From: Maribacter arcticus
GTDB lineage: Bacteria; Bacteroidota; Bacteroidia; Flavobacteriales; Flavobacteriaceae
Direction: 5' to 3'
Assembly (NCBI RefSeq): GCF_900167935.1
Contig: NZ_FUYL01000007.1
Location: forward strand, 62,001 to 126,000
Length of the DNA stretch: 64,000 nucleotides
Shown piece by piece: positions 41,021 to 50,563 of the stretch. A program made the position numbers and the translations under genes. Under the pieces are notes generated by a model. That model searched no databases. It worked only from the letters and a program-made list of their open reading frames with translations, and was not told where the DNA came from. Numbering within the stretch: the stretch's first letter is position 1; every line of letters starts with the position of its first letter.

Positions 41021-43219
41021 TTATTTTTCAGATAATAATTCGCCTGTTTCCTTAACCTTAATGTCTGTTCCTAATCGTTGCAGATATGCAATTAAAGAAA
41101 CAATTTCTCGGTCTCTCATTTCTATAAACTCTTCGCCGTTTTCAGCGGCGTAGGTTTTATCGGCCTCATAGTTTTTAGCAAAATCGGGATCGGTATATAA
41201 GTTCTTCTCAATTTTTTCAGCCTGAGCATCCATAAGAGCAACAGCATTTGCAATCTCCTCATCCGTGTAAGGAACGCCTAATGTTACCATAGCTTCCATT
41301 TTGGCTTGTATATCGCTACGGTCATGCTTGTCACGTACCATCCAAGAATATGAAGGCATAATAGATCCAGATGATGTACTCTGTGGATCATACATATGGT
41401 TCAAGTGCCAGTTATCAGAATATTTTCCACCGATTCTTAGTAAATCAGGTCCTGTACGCTTACTACCCCAAAGGAATGGGTGATCATACACGAATTCACC
41501 CGCTTTGGCATATTCACCATAACGTTCTACTTCACTTCTAAATGGACGTACCATTTGTGAGTGGCAGCTTACACAGCCTTCACGAATGTAAAGGTCACGA
41601 CCTTCTAATTCTAGCGGTGTATATGGTTTTACACTTGTAATAGTTGGAATGTTCGATTTCACTAAAATAGTTGGTACAATTTGAATTATACCACCAATCA
41701 AAATAGCTACAGTAGCTAAAATGGTCAATTGAATAGGCTTACGCTCTAACCAAGTATGGAAAGTTTCACCTGCTGTTCTGTGTTTTGAAACACGGGTAAG
41801 TGCAGCAGCTTCTGCTAACTCATCTTCTATTGTGCTACCAGAGCGTATTGTACGAACTACGTTGTAGATCATAACCATGGCACCAACAATGTAAAGGCTA
41901 CCACCAATGGCGCGCATCCAATACATAGGCATAATTTCGTGCACGGTTTCTAAGAAATTACCATAAACCAAAGTACCATCAGGATTAAAATCTTTCCACA
42001 TTAAAGCTTGGGTAAATCCAGCTACGTACATTGGTAGGGTATATAGAATGATACCCAAAGTACCTATCCAAAAGTGGAAGTTTGCTAAACTGGTCGAGAA
42101 CAGTCTGTTCTTGGTCATTTTAGGTACCAACCAGTAAATCATACCAAAGGTTAAGAAACCATTCCAAGCCAATGCGCCAACGTGTACGTGTGCAATAATC
42201 CAATCACTAAAGTGCGCAATTGCGTTTACATTCTTAAGAGAAAGTAACGGCCCTTCAAATGTTGCCATACCATAACCGGTAATTGCAACAACCATAAATT
42301 TTAAAACCGGGTCAGTACGTACTTTATCCCAAGCACCTCTTAATGTTAATAGTCCGTTTATCATACCGCCCCAAGAAGGAGCTAAAAGCATAATAGAAAA
42401 GGCTACACCTAAGTTTTGAGCCCAATCAGGTAAAGCAGAATATAATAAGTGGTGAGGCCCTGCCCATATATAAATGAAAATCAAAGACCAGAAATGCACA
42501 ATTGAAAGTCTGTACGAATAGATTGGTCTGTTTGCAGCTTTAGGTACAAAATAATACATTAGACCTAAGAACGGTGTAGTTAAGAAAAATGCCACCGCAT
42601 TATGCCCGTACCACCATTGTACTAAAGCATCTTGAACGCCTGCGTAAACCGAGTAACTTTTTAATGCACTAACAGGTAATTCTAAACTATTAAATATGTG
42701 AAGTACGGCAACAGTTACGAAAGTCGCAAGATAAAACCAGATAGCAACATAAAGGTGTCGTTGTCTTCTTTTTATCATGGTGCCAATAAGGTTGACGCCA
42801 AAGGCGACCCAAACTACAGCAATGGCTATATCTATTGGCCATTCAAGTTCAGCATATTCTTTGGAACTTGTGTACCCTAATGGTAAGGTAATTGCCGCTG
42901 CGACAATAATCGCTTGCCAGCCCCAGAAATTGAACTTACTTAGAAAATCACTATACATACGTGCCTTTAGCAGACGTTGTGTAGAGTAGTAGACCCCTGC
43001 GTAAATAGCATTTCCTATGAATGCAAAAATTACCGCATTTGTATGTAACGGGCGCAAACGACCAAAGCTTAACCACGAAATACCATCGGTTAAGTTGGGA
43101 AACATGAACATAAAGGCTAGCAATAAGCCTACAGACATACCTACTATACCCCAGAACATGGTCGCGTAGAGGAAATTTTTCACGATTTTGTTATCGTAAT
43201 AAAACTGCTGTACTTCCAT
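41021..43219 (-). CDS. ccoNO: cbb3 oxidase subunits I and II fused (CcoNO)
   Basis: A 732-residue fusion. Residues about 1-480 are CcoN: twelve helices, with heme and CuB histidine regions in LRPLHTNAVIFAF, YGHNAVAFFLTTPFLGLMYYF and AHVHVGALAWNGF. After one linking helix (LTILATVAILIGGIIQIVPT) the CcoO part has heme c motif CVSCH at 549-553 in GREGCVSCHSQMVRPF-like context. The fused form is standard in Bacteroidota and replaces separate ccoN and ccoO. It is the proton-pumping, high-affinity terminal oxidase core. Confidence 0.96.
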   Translation of the reverse strand: MEVQQFYYDNKIVKNFLYATMFWGIVGMSVGLLLAFMFMFPNLTDGISWLSFGRLRPLHTNAVIFAFIGNAIYAGVYYSTQRLLKARMYSDFLSKFNFWGWQAIIVAAAITLPLGYTSSKEYAELEWPIDIAIAVVWVAFGVNLIGTMIKRRQRHLYVAIWFYLATFVTVAVLHIFNSLELPVSALKSYSVYAGVQDALVQWWYGHNAVAFFLTTPFLGLMYYFVPKAANRPIYSYRLSIVHFWSLIFIYIWAGPHHLLYSALPDWAQNLGVAFSIMLLAPSWGGMINGLLTLRGAWDKVRTDPVLKFMVVAITGYGMATFEGPLLSLKNVNAIAHFSDWIIAHVHVGALAWNGFLTFGMIYWLVPKMTKNRLFSTSLANFHFWIGTLGIILYTLPMYVAGFTQALMWKDFNPDGTLVYGNFLETVHEIMPMYWMRAIGGSLYIVGAMVMIYNVVRTIRSGSTIEDELAEAAALTRVSKHRTAGETFHTWLERKPIQLTILATVAILIGGIIQIVPTILVKSNIPTITSVKPYTPLELEGRDLYIREGCVSCHSQMVRPFRSEVERYGEYAKAGEFVYDHPFLWGSKRTGPDLLRIGGKYSDNWHLNHMYDPQSTSSGSIMPSYSWMVRDKHDRSDIQAKMEAMVTLGVPYTDEEIANAVALMDAQAEKIEKNLYTDPDFAKNYEADKTYAAENGEEFIEMRDREIVSLIAYLQRLGTDIKVKETGELLSEK

Positions 43220-43235
43220 AATTATACTTGTTTAT

Positions 43236-43430
43236 TTAGTTGGATTTTTTTTCTTTGAACTCTTTAGTGCTACTCTTCTTTGTTGTCACCAGTTCATCTT
43301 CAAATAGCATACGTACAGATGGAGTGTAAGAATCATCGTATTGACCGCTCTTCACAGAAACGATGAAAGCAATGAAAAATATGACCGCAACAAAAATACT
43401 AATGGCCAATAACACATAAATTACACTCAT
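43236..43430 (-). CDS. ccoS: cbb3 oxidase assembly protein CcoS
   Basis: A 64-residue protein with one N-terminal helix (MSVIYVLLAISIFVAVIFFIAFI) and the family motif GQYDDSYTPSVRMLFEDE. CcoS is needed for cofactor insertion into the oxidase. First gene of the ccoS-NO-Q-P-G-H operon, 16 bp before ccoNO. An FNR-like operator lies 51 bp upstream, overlapping the stop codon of the previous gene. Confidence 0.93.
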   Translation of the reverse strand: MSVIYVLLAISIFVAVIFFIAFIVSVKSGQYDDSYTPSVRMLFEDELVTTKKSSTKEFKEKKSN

Positions 43431-43449
43431 GCTAAATTGAATTAAGCTG

Positions 43450-43492
43450 TAAATTTAAGAGGGTTGTATACCCTAAAAAATGACAAATGTCA
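43450..43492 (-). promoter_or_regulatory. cco operon promoter with FNR-like operator
   Basis: Operator TGAC-AAAT-GTCA at 43481-43492 (centre 43486.5). Minus-strand -7-like element TAAATTTA at 43450-43457 (centre 43453.5). Distance 33 bp. The operator overlaps the last codon and stop of the DoxX-like gene. Confidence 0.72.
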
Positions 43493-43918
43493 TACTTTAA
43501 CTTTTTCTTTTAATATTGTAAAAAGAGCGGCAATAATAATCAAATTCTTACCTATATATTGCCCTAATAATGTGGGTGTTAAAATAGTTGTGGTGAAAGA
43601 TTCTTCTGTGAAAAAGAATAATGGGGAAAAGGTGAAAATGATATGCACTATGGCAATTTTCACTATTTGCTTGCTGTAAAAATTAAAAATAAGACAAAGT
43701 CCGATTACAACTTCTACAAAAGCTAAAATTAAAATTGATATGGAAGAGGGTATAAAGCCGAAGGTTAATAATTGTATGGTTCGCTTAGCTAAATCTTCAG
43801 CTGGGCTTAGTTCTGGGAAAAATTTTAAAGTTCCAAACCATAGATAAATTATACCTATTGCAATAGATAGTAGGGTGTTTTCATTACGATTGGTTATCCT
43901 AAAACTTTTAAAAGTCAT
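43490..43918 (-). CDS. DoxX/DUF417-like membrane protein
   Basis: A 142-residue, four-helix membrane protein (NTLLSIAIGIIYLWFGTLKFFPELSPAE, then SISILILAFVEVVIGLCLIF and two more helices). It resembles the DoxX/DUF417 (YkgB-like) group; DoxX relatives link to thiosulfate:quinone oxidoreductase in archaea, but most bacterial members are uncharacterised. It follows ccoI by 3 bp and so belongs to the ccoI transcript. Function unknown. Confidence 0.7.
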   Translation of the reverse strand: MTFKSFRITNRNENTLLSIAIGIIYLWFGTLKFFPELSPAEDLAKRTIQLLTFGFIPSSISILILAFVEVVIGLCLIFNFYSKQIVKIAIVHIIFTFSPLFFFTEESFTTTILTPTLLGQYIGKNLIIIAALFTILKEKVKV

Positions 43919-43921
43919 TGT

Positions 43922-46318
43922 TTATTGAAGTTTTCTACCAATGAGGTTGGTCATAATTGTGGTGAAAATAACGATACTAATTGAGCTAAGCGGCATTAAA
44001 ATAGCAGCTATCACAGGTTCTAATTGTCCGGTAATTGCAAAATATAATCCAACACAATTATAAAGTAATGATAAAATGAAGCTCATTTTAATTATTCGTA
44101 CCGCCTTTTTTGAAGCAATAATATAGGAGTAAAGCTGCTGAAACTTAGAAGCATCAAGAATGGCATCACAAGCAGGGGAGAACACATTAATATTCTCTGA
44201 AATGGCAATACCAACTTCACTTTGGGCAAGTGCGCCAGCATCATTTAATCCATCACCGACCATCAATACTTTTTTGCCTTGTTCTTGTAATGATTTTATG
44301 AATTTTAATTTGGTTTCGGGTTTCTGGTTAAAGTATAGCGGAGTCAATTTGGGTAATAGGCTTTCTAATCGTTCTTTTTCCCCTTCGTTGTCGCCAGATA
44401 AAATAGCTAGGCTCAGCGTTTCAGACATTTGGCTAAAAACAGAGGACACCCCTTCGCGATATTGATTTTGGAATACATATCTACCTTTGTAGGTATTGTT
44501 TGAGCTAATATAAATAGAGGTATCTAGCTGGTCTTTAGTTTTGGCTTTACCAACAAAATTGGCAGAACCTATTTTCATATTTATGTTGTCTTTTGAGCTT
44601 TCTAATCCTTTGCCAATATGCTCCTCGTACTCGTCTAAGGTTATGATATTCTGTTCTTTAAGCAGATCATATAAAGATCTGCTTAAAGGGTGGTTAGATG
44701 CTCTGATGGTATTTTTTAAAATTGATTCCTCTTCGGCAGTTAAGGGCATACCTTCATAATGTGCGGTACTTTTTTGGGTAGTTGTTATCGTGCCTGTTTT
44801 ATCAAAAATTGCTGTATCGATTTTGGCCAATTGTTCTATAGTCTGAGTGTTCTTTATGTAGAATTTTTTCTTACCAAAAATGCGCAACATATTACCTAGT
44901 GTAAATGGTGAGGCTAGCGCAATAGCGCAAGGGCATGCAATTATAAGAACTGCTGTAAAAACGTTCATTGCCTTAGATGGGTCGTAAAACAGCCAAAATG
45001 TAGTTGCAACAAAGGCAATTGAAAGTACCGAAATGGTAAATCGTTTACCAATACTATCGGTTAGGTTTTGAAAAGAAGTTGCCTTATCCGTTTTAAAAAT
45101 GGAGTTACCCCATAACTGTGTTAGGTAACTTTGAGAAACAGATTTAAGGGCAATCATTTCAATGACACCATTTAATTGTTTTCCCCCTGCGAATATGAGT
45201 TCACCAGTTTCCTTATGGACAGGCTCAGATTCACCAGATACAAAACTATAATCGATTTGTGCAATACCATAAACCAAAGTTCCATCAACAGGTATCATCT
45301 CTTCATTACGAATCAATATTCTATCTCCTTTTTCAATTTTTTGAACAGGTACCGTTTCTTCTTTACCATTCGCGTTTAGTTTTGTAATCGCTATTGGAAA
45401 GTATGATTTGTAATCTCGTTCGAAAGAGAGAAAACTATAGGTTCTTTGTTGAAAAAATTTACCTAGTAATAGAAAGAACACCAGTCCAGTAAGCGAATCA
45501 AAAAAACCGCTACCTAAATGAAAAGCTATTTCAAAAGTACTTCGTAAGAATAAAACCAATATACCTAGTGCAATAGGTACATCAATATTTAAAAGTTTTG
45601 CCCTTAGCCCTTTATATGCCGATACGAAATAATCCCATCCTGCATAGAATACAACGGGTAACGAGAATATGAACATTAACCAACGAAAAATATGTTGGTA
45701 TTTGTTGAGCCAAAATTCACCTCCGGTAGCAGCACTAGAACCTAAATCAAAATAATCTGGAAATGAAAGAAACATAACATTGCCAAAAGCAAATCCTGCA
45801 ACACCTAACTTGTAAATTAAGCTTCTGTCTATTCCCTTTTTTTTGCCTTCAAAATCATCTAAAGAAATGTAAGGTTCATACCCAATATTGGCCAATAACA
45901 AAACCAAATTCTTTAAACTGAACTCATCAAGGCGATAGGTAATTCGAATCATCTTTTTAGGGAAATCGACTTGAGAGTTGGTTACATGAGGATTTAGTTT
46001 ATTAAGGTTCTCTAAAATCCATATACAAGAACTACAATGAATATTAGGTATATACAGGTTGATGATTTGAATAGAACCATCATTGAATTCAGTTAATTTT
46101 TCTATGATTTCAGCATTATCAAGAAAATCATATTTTCCTTTAATTGATTTAGGGGTAGAACCTGCCGCTGCCTGTATTTCGTAATAATGAGATAAATCGT
46201 TGCTTGCAAAAATTTCATATACCGTCTTACAACCTGTACAACAGAATAATTTTTCATCAAAGTTAATAGATTGCCTATCACAAGAATCTCCACAATGATA
46301 GCATTTAGAATCGTGCAT
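43922..46318 (-). CDS. ccoI: Copper-exporting P-type ATPase CcoI/FixI for oxidase assembly
   Basis: A 798-residue P1B ATPase. An N-terminal cysteine-rich segment (CYHCGDSC and CCTGC) precedes an HMA domain with HCSSC (Cys95, Cys98). The transport motif is CPC at 462-464, the phosphorylated Asp506 lies in FDKTGTITT, and GDGLNDAGALAQSEVGIAI closes the catalytic domain. CcoI-type pumps supply Cu for the CuB centre of cbb3 oxidase. Divergent from the fnr-like gene, sharing the FNR-like palindrome at 46372-46383. It heads a short transcript with the DoxX-like gene. Confidence 0.95.
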   Translation of the reverse strand: MHDSKCYHCGDSCDRQSINFDEKLFCCTGCKTVYEIFASNDLSHYYEIQAAAGSTPKSIKGKYDFLDNAEIIEKLTEFNDGSIQIINLYIPNIHCSSCIWILENLNKLNPHVTNSQVDFPKKMIRITYRLDEFSLKNLVLLLANIGYEPYISLDDFEGKKKGIDRSLIYKLGVAGFAFGNVMFLSFPDYFDLGSSAATGGEFWLNKYQHIFRWLMFIFSLPVVFYAGWDYFVSAYKGLRAKLLNIDVPIALGILVLFLRSTFEIAFHLGSGFFDSLTGLVFFLLLGKFFQQRTYSFLSFERDYKSYFPIAITKLNANGKEETVPVQKIEKGDRILIRNEEMIPVDGTLVYGIAQIDYSFVSGESEPVHKETGELIFAGGKQLNGVIEMIALKSVSQSYLTQLWGNSIFKTDKATSFQNLTDSIGKRFTISVLSIAFVATTFWLFYDPSKAMNVFTAVLIIACPCAIALASPFTLGNMLRIFGKKKFYIKNTQTIEQLAKIDTAIFDKTGTITTTQKSTAHYEGMPLTAEEESILKNTIRASNHPLSRSLYDLLKEQNIITLDEYEEHIGKGLESSKDNINMKIGSANFVGKAKTKDQLDTSIYISSNNTYKGRYVFQNQYREGVSSVFSQMSETLSLAILSGDNEGEKERLESLLPKLTPLYFNQKPETKLKFIKSLQEQGKKVLMVGDGLNDAGALAQSEVGIAISENINVFSPACDAILDASKFQQLYSYIIASKKAVRIIKMSFILSLLYNCVGLYFAITGQLEPVIAAILMPLSSISIVIFTTIMTNLIGRKLQ

Positions 46319-46340
46319 ATTTTTAAGCTTGGGCCTTTAG

Positions 46341-46383
46341 CAAAGGTGAGTACCAATGATATGAAAAAACATGATAATTATCA
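46341..46383 (-). promoter_or_regulatory. ccoI promoter with shared FNR-like operator
   Basis: Operator TGAT-AATT-ATCA at 46372-46383 (centre 46377.5). Minus-strand -7-like element CACCTTTG at 46341-46348 (centre 46344.5), one mismatch in the TA. Distance 33 bp. Confidence 0.6.
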
Positions 46384-46414
46384 GTTTTTACAATTCTTAG
46401 CTTAAGTAATTTTG
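46372..46414 (+). promoter_or_regulatory. fnr-like gene promoter with shared FNR-like operator
   Basis: The same palindrome, centre 46377.5, lies 33 bp from a perfect plus-strand -7 element TAATTTTG (46407-46414, centre 46410.5). This places the transcript start beyond the GTG at 46417 or close to it and supports the ATG at 46441 as start. It implies autoregulation. Confidence 0.75.
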
Positions 46415-46440
46415 CGGTGTTAGGTATAAAGAAAATCGCC

Positions 46441-47130
46441 ATGGAAAGTAAGTGTGAAAATTGTATTGTTCGGCAGTTTAATTCGCTCCGCGCATTAAGC
46501 AAAGAAGAGTTGAAAAAAGTTTCTGATTCTAAGATATCTAAAAAAATCAAGAAAGGTGATTCTTTATTTGTAGAGGGGCAGAAACTTGATGGCGTATATT
46601 GTGTTAGGGACGGAGTCTCAAAATTATCAAAATTAAGTAGTAACGGAAAGGAACAAATAGTAAAGTTGACCAATAAGGGTGAAGTAATGGGGCAACGTTC
46701 TGTTGTTGCTGAAGATTTTACCAATTTAAGCGCTACGGCCATAAATGATATGGAAGTATGTTTTATACCTAAAGAAATAATTTCCAATACTCTAAATACA
46801 AATCCTAATTTTTCTCTTGAAGTATTACGCCATATGGCGCATGATTTAAAAGAGGCCGACGATGTTATTGTAAACATGTCTCAGAAGACGGTAAAACAGC
46901 GTTTGGCAGAGGCATTTGTATATTTAAAGAAAAACTACGGTGAAGATGAAGATGGCTTTTTGGTGTTGACTTTAAGTAGGGACGATTATGCAAATATTGT
47001 AGGTGCCGCTACAGAATCTTTAATTCGTATGATTTCTGAATTTAAGAAGAAGGGACTTATAAAAACATCAGGTAAGAAAATTGGAGTAGTAGAAGAGCAA
47101 ACATTACAAGAAATGGCCGACGGTTTTTAA
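46441..47130 (+). CDS. Fnr-like transcriptional regulator with FNR-type cysteines
   Basis: From the ATG at 46441 the protein has 229 residues; an upstream in-frame GTG at 46417 falls on the predicted transcript start. The effector domain starts with CENC (Cys5, Cys8). Cys107 in DMEVCFIP aligns with FNR Cys122 (MVCEIPF), and Cys54 is a fourth cysteine, so an oxygen-sensitive iron-sulfur cluster is plausible. The helix-turn-helix reads SRDDYANIVGAATESLIRMISEF, keeping the Glu and Arg used by FNR for TTGAT half-sites. It is divergent from ccoI with a shared operator. I infer it reads the TGAY-N4-RTCA sites. Confidence 0.88.
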   Translation: MESKCENCIVRQFNSLRALSKEELKKVSDSKISKKIKKGDSLFVEGQKLDGVYCVRDGVSKLSKLSSNGKEQIVKLTNKGEVMGQRSVVAEDFTNLSATAINDMEVCFIPKEIISNTLNTNPNFSLEVLRHMAHDLKEADDVIVNMSQKTVKQRLAEAFVYLKKNYGEDEDGFLVLTLSRDDYANIVGAATESLIRMISEFKKKGLIKTSGKKIGVVEEQTLQEMADGF

Positions 47131-47144
47131 ATAAATTTCTATTC

Positions 47145-47187
47145 TGATAAATGTCATAGTTTCAAACCAGTAGTACACCTAATTTTA
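47145..47187 (+). promoter_or_regulatory. Promoter of the second universal stress protein, FNR-like operator
   Basis: Operator TGAT-AAAT-GTCA at 47145-47156 (centre 47150.5). -7-like element TAATTTTA at 47180-47187 (centre 47183.5). Distance 33 bp. Confidence 0.7.
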
Positions 47188-47212
47188 TCATCAAACGACC
47201 TGTAACATTTAT

Positions 47213-48085
47213 ATGAAAAATATACTTGTACCTACCGATTTTTCAATATCTGCGTATAATGCGGTCAAATTTGCTTTACATCTTTTTGAGGCTAGTCCAT
47301 GCGTTTTTTACTTTTTAAATACCTACACGCCAGAATTACATAGTAATCGTTTAATGGCTGGTAGTGTTACAGGTTTTTCACAAAACTCTATGGCAGCGGT
47401 ATCTTCAGAAAAAGGGTTGAAAGATGTAGTTAGAAGAGTAAAGAAAGAATTTAAAAATCCACTTCATAGTTATGAAACAATTTCCTCTTTTTCACTATTA
47501 AAAGATGAGGTTAAAGAAACGATTGTTCAGCATGATATTGACTTTGTAATTATGGGTGCCATTGGTTCTTCTGATAATGAAACTATATACTTGGGTAGAA
47601 ATACAGTTAGAATATTAAATGCCGTAAATAACTGTCCGGTATTTGCAATACCTTATAATTTTGAATTTACGAAGCTTTTAAATATTGCTTTTGTGTCAGA
47701 TTCCAATCATTTTTTTAATAGTGATGAATTAGACCCGATTTTAACTTTGGCTAAAATTTTTAATAGCTCAGTTTGCATGGTCACTCTTCAGCAAGAAAAA
47801 GGTCAATTACTTGAACTACAGAAACTAAATCATGAATTGTTTGAGAGAAAGTTAGAAACTGTTCCGCATACTTTTCATCAAATAACCATAGATGCCAGTT
47901 TATCGTTATCATTAGAGCATTTTATTGATAAGGCTAAATGTCAATTGATGGTCATGTCTAATAGTGCCAATAGTTACATGAATAATTTATGTAGCAATTT
48001 TGTAGTGGAGCGTTCAAAATTCTCTTTGCGGGTTCCGATTGTGCTGATTCAAGGTGCGGAAAATAGTGTAACTGTAAGTCAATAA
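47213..48085 (+). CDS. Universal stress protein, two UspA-like domains
   Basis: A 290-residue protein starting MKNILVPTDFSISAYNAVKFAL. The first domain ends with a UspA-like stretch (GAIGSSDNETIYLGRNTVRILNAVNNCPVFAIP). The second is divergent (LMVMSNSANSYMNNLCSNFVVERSKFSLRVPIVLI) and lacks the glycine-rich ATP loop. It lies 83 bp after the fnr-like gene with its own FNR-like operator. Likely part of the low-oxygen response; activity unknown. Confidence 0.88.
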   Translation: MKNILVPTDFSISAYNAVKFALHLFEASPCVFYFLNTYTPELHSNRLMAGSVTGFSQNSMAAVSSEKGLKDVVRRVKKEFKNPLHSYETISSFSLLKDEVKETIVQHDIDFVIMGAIGSSDNETIYLGRNTVRILNAVNNCPVFAIPYNFEFTKLLNIAFVSDSNHFFNSDELDPILTLAKIFNSSVCMVTLQQEKGQLLELQKLNHELFERKLETVPHTFHQITIDASLSLSLEHFIDKAKCQLMVMSNSANSYMNNLCSNFVVERSKFSLRVPIVLIQGAENSVTVSQ

Positions 48086-48249
48086 TTTAGAGATATAAAA
48101 GCATTAAAATTTACTTTTACTTGTTAATTTATAGAACAATCATTATGATGTTTTTTGATTTTACTTCATCCTTATTATTATTACATCAGTTAATTATAAA
48201 TATCTTTAACACTTAAGAAGCATAAATTTTAATATAGAACATTTATAAA

Positions 48250-48927
48250 GTGAGCGCGGTAAACGAAAAAAAAGTAGCAGCATTAGAAGCTGTAAAGTAT
48301 ATTAAAGACGGAATGGTAGTTGGTCTAGGAACAGGGTCTACCGCCTTTTTTATGATAGAGGCCATTGGTGAAATGGTGCGTAATGGATTAAAGATTAAAG
48401 CGGTCGCTACCTCTGATGAAACAGAAAAATTGGCGAAGAAGTTAGGTATTAGTGTGATTACCCTTGCAGAAGCGAAAAGGTTAGACGTTACTATTGATGG
48501 GGCAGATGAGGTCGACGGTCAATTTCAATTAATTAAAGGTGGAGGCGGAGCCTTGCTACGTGAAAAGATAGTGGCCCATAATTCTGATTTCAATATTATA
48601 ATTGCCGATTCTTCAAAACAAGTTTCAAGACTAGGGAAGTTTAAATTACCTATAGAAACAATACCTTTTTCTACCCAACTTATTATAAAAGAACTTGAAG
48701 AAATGAATCTTCATCCGGTTCAGAGAATGCTAGGGGCTGATGATTACAAAACCGATGAAAATAATGATATCGTAGATATTGATATTTGGAAAACAGATAT
48801 TAAACTGACCGATTTAGAGCATCAGCTTAAAAGTATACCAGGCATTGTTGAAACAGGATTGTTTTTAACATCTACCGATTTGGTGATTATTGGTAAAGGA
48901 GCACAAGCAATAATAGAGAAAAAATAA
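48250..48927 (+). CDS. rpiA: Ribose-5-phosphate isomerase A
   Basis: A 225-residue enzyme of normal RpiA length with a GTG start. It shows the phosphate-binding loop GLGTGSTAFFMIEAIGE, DVTIDGADEVDGQFQLIKGGGGALLREKIVA with the catalytic region, and a C-terminal GLFLTSTDLVIIG. It interconverts ribose 5-phosphate and ribulose 5-phosphate. The VIT1-like gene follows after 3 bp; transketolase and transaldolase lie close by, so the non-oxidative pentose phosphate genes are clustered. A -7-like TATCTTTA lies at 48201-48208. Confidence 0.96.
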   Translation: MSAVNEKKVAALEAVKYIKDGMVVGLGTGSTAFFMIEAIGEMVRNGLKIKAVATSDETEKLAKKLGISVITLAEAKRLDVTIDGADEVDGQFQLIKGGGGALLREKIVAHNSDFNIIIADSSKQVSRLGKFKLPIETIPFSTQLIIKELEEMNLHPVQRMLGADDYKTDENNDIVDIDIWKTDIKLTDLEHQLKSIPGIVETGLFLTSTDLVIIGKGAQAIIEKK

Positions 48928-48930
48928 ACT

Positions 48931-49620
48931 ATGCAAGACGAAAAACATTATGGTATTAGAAGCGGTTGGTTAAGGGCAGCTGTTCTTGGAGCAAATGATG
49001 GTATTTTGTCTACTGCTAGTTTGGTCATAGGTGTTGCTGCGGCAAGTACCACACGAGAACCGATTATTTTAGCGGGTGTTGCAGGTTTGGTGGCAGGCGC
49101 ATTATCAATGGCTGCAGGCGAATATGTATCTGTTAGTTCACAGGCCGATTTAGAAAATGCAGATTTGGCTAGAGAGCGCATAGAGCTTGAAGAAATGCCA
49201 GAAGAAGAACTGTTGGAACTTGCGCAGATTTATAAAGAACGTGGGTTAGATTCTAATTTAGCATTACAGGTTGCCAAGCAATTAACTGAGCATAATGCTT
49301 TAGAAGCCCATGCACGAGATGAATTAGGAATCAATGACATTACCCAAGCAAAACCATTAGTAGCTGCATTATCATCAGGTGCATCTTTCATTTTTGGAGG
49401 GTTATTGCCAGTTTTGGTAGCCTATTTTGGTTCGCTTGAGTACATGGAATATGTACAATATATTTTCGCTGTTGTGTTCTTGGCGTTATTAGGAGCAATA
49501 GCAGCTAAAGCTGGTGGGTCTAATATTTGGAAAGCTATTTTAAGAATTAGTTTTTGGGGTACCGTAGCCATGGCAATTACTGCCTTAATTGGTCATTTGT
49601 TTGAAGTAAGTGTAGCTTAG
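48931..49620 (+). CDS. VIT1/CCC1-type iron/manganese transporter
   Basis: A 229-residue membrane protein. The first helices read LRAAVLGANDGILSTASLVIGVAAA and VAGLVAGALSMAAGEYVSVSSQADLENAD, the signature of VIT1/CCC1 proteins (G-N-DG and MAAGEYVSV). A cytoplasmic acidic helical segment and three further helices follow. Members move Fe(II) or Mn(II) out of the cytosol. It is 3 bp downstream of rpiA, an arrangement without obvious functional meaning. Confidence 0.92.
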   Translation: MQDEKHYGIRSGWLRAAVLGANDGILSTASLVIGVAAASTTREPIILAGVAGLVAGALSMAAGEYVSVSSQADLENADLARERIELEEMPEEELLELAQIYKERGLDSNLALQVAKQLTEHNALEAHARDELGINDITQAKPLVAALSSGASFIFGGLLPVLVAYFGSLEYMEYVQYIFAVVFLALLGAIAAKAGGSNIWKAILRISFWGTVAMAITALIGHLFEVSVA

Positions 49621-49627
49621 TGTAAAC

Positions 49628-50563
49628 TTATTCTTTGCTTTCTACGGGAGAAATAATAGTTTCAAAATCTCTCATAGTGGCTTCGCCGTTTAAAACTTGC
49701 TCTAAAAAGTCACTTATCAATTCTGGAAAATCAAATCCGAGAGAAGCCCATTCGTGTCCGCCTTCCGTATCATGATACACTTTGTAATTTCCATCCAAAT
49801 CAGATAAACGTTCAGTAATCGATTTAGGTCCGTTTAAATTCAAATATCCAACGTCGGTAGTAGCACAATTACGATGCGCACTAGTACCGTAAGGTACAAC
49901 TGTGTCTTTCATGCCATGAAAAAAAAGCAAAGGAACCTTGTTGCCGGCATAAATATTGTTTTCATCAACGACTGCGCCAGATAAACTTATGGCTCCCAGT
50001 ATGGTTGCATCTGGGTAGGGTAGGTCTTTAAAACGATAATCGTACCGCATAAAAAGAAAGTTCAATACCGTTTCAGCTCCGGCGCTGCTTCCAATCAAGA
50101 AAATTTTAGAAGAATCTACCCGAAAAGGTTTTGCACTCTTAGTTAGATAATTTATCGCTTTAGAAAGGTCGGCAACAGCTTCAGTATAGGTATTCATTTT
50201 TATAGACGTAGCACAATCACAACCAAAAGATTTTCCTTTCCGCGATAGCCTATAATCTATAGAAGCAACATTAAAGCCTAATCTTGCCAAGTATTTACTT
50301 AAACCCTTTTCATCACCACCGTTACGTTGCCCTGCTGTAAAACCACCACCGTGAACCAATAGTATGGTCGGTTTCATTTTAAATGTATCGGTTGGTATTG
50401 TGTAGTAGTCAAGTAGCAGTGTATCTGCGTAATTATAGGTTTTCATTTGAACGTTTACCTTCTTAGAATCGATTGTTTGCCCTATGATTGAATTCATAGA
50501 AAGGAAGAAGCCAACTAAAAGGAGGTATTTGTAAAATTCAATTGATAGGGTTTTCAAATTCAT
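49628..50563 (-). CDS. Secreted alpha/beta hydrolase (carboxylesterase-like)
   Basis: A 311-residue protein with a signal peptide (about residues 10-29). LLVHGGGFTAGQRNG provides the HGGG oxyanion loop, and the nucleophile Ser160 lies in GSSAG (158-162). LLFFHGMKDTVVPYGTS and GGHEWASLGFDF carry the likely Asp and His. It belongs to the esterase/lipase superfamily near the HSL and feruloyl-esterase-like groups; the substrate is unknown. It converges on the VIT1-like gene with 7 bp between stops. Confidence 0.85.
   Translation of the reverse strand: MNLKTLSIEFYKYLLLVGFFLSMNSIIGQTIDSKKVNVQMKTYNYADTLLLDYYTIPTDTFKMKPTILLVHGGGFTAGQRNGGDEKGLSKYLARLGFNVASIDYRLSRKGKSFGCDCATSIKMNTYTEAVADLSKAINYLTKSAKPFRVDSSKIFLIGSSAGAETVLNFLFMRYDYRFKDLPYPDATILGAISLSGAVVDENNIYAGNKVPLLFFHGMKDTVVPYGTSAHRNCATTDVGYLNLNGPKSITERLSDLDGNYKVYHDTEGGHEWASLGFDFPELISDFLEQVLNGEATMRDFETIISPVESKE

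Noticed and set aside
44658-44686. 11-bp perfect inverted repeat inside ccoI
   Set aside because: The codons encode conserved P-type ATPase sequence; no T-run or promoter context, so probably chance.
46323-46877. 184-residue minus-strand open frame across the fnr-like gene
   Set aside because: It is antisense to a well-supported Crp/Fnr gene and covers the ccoI promoter; its composition is not protein-like.
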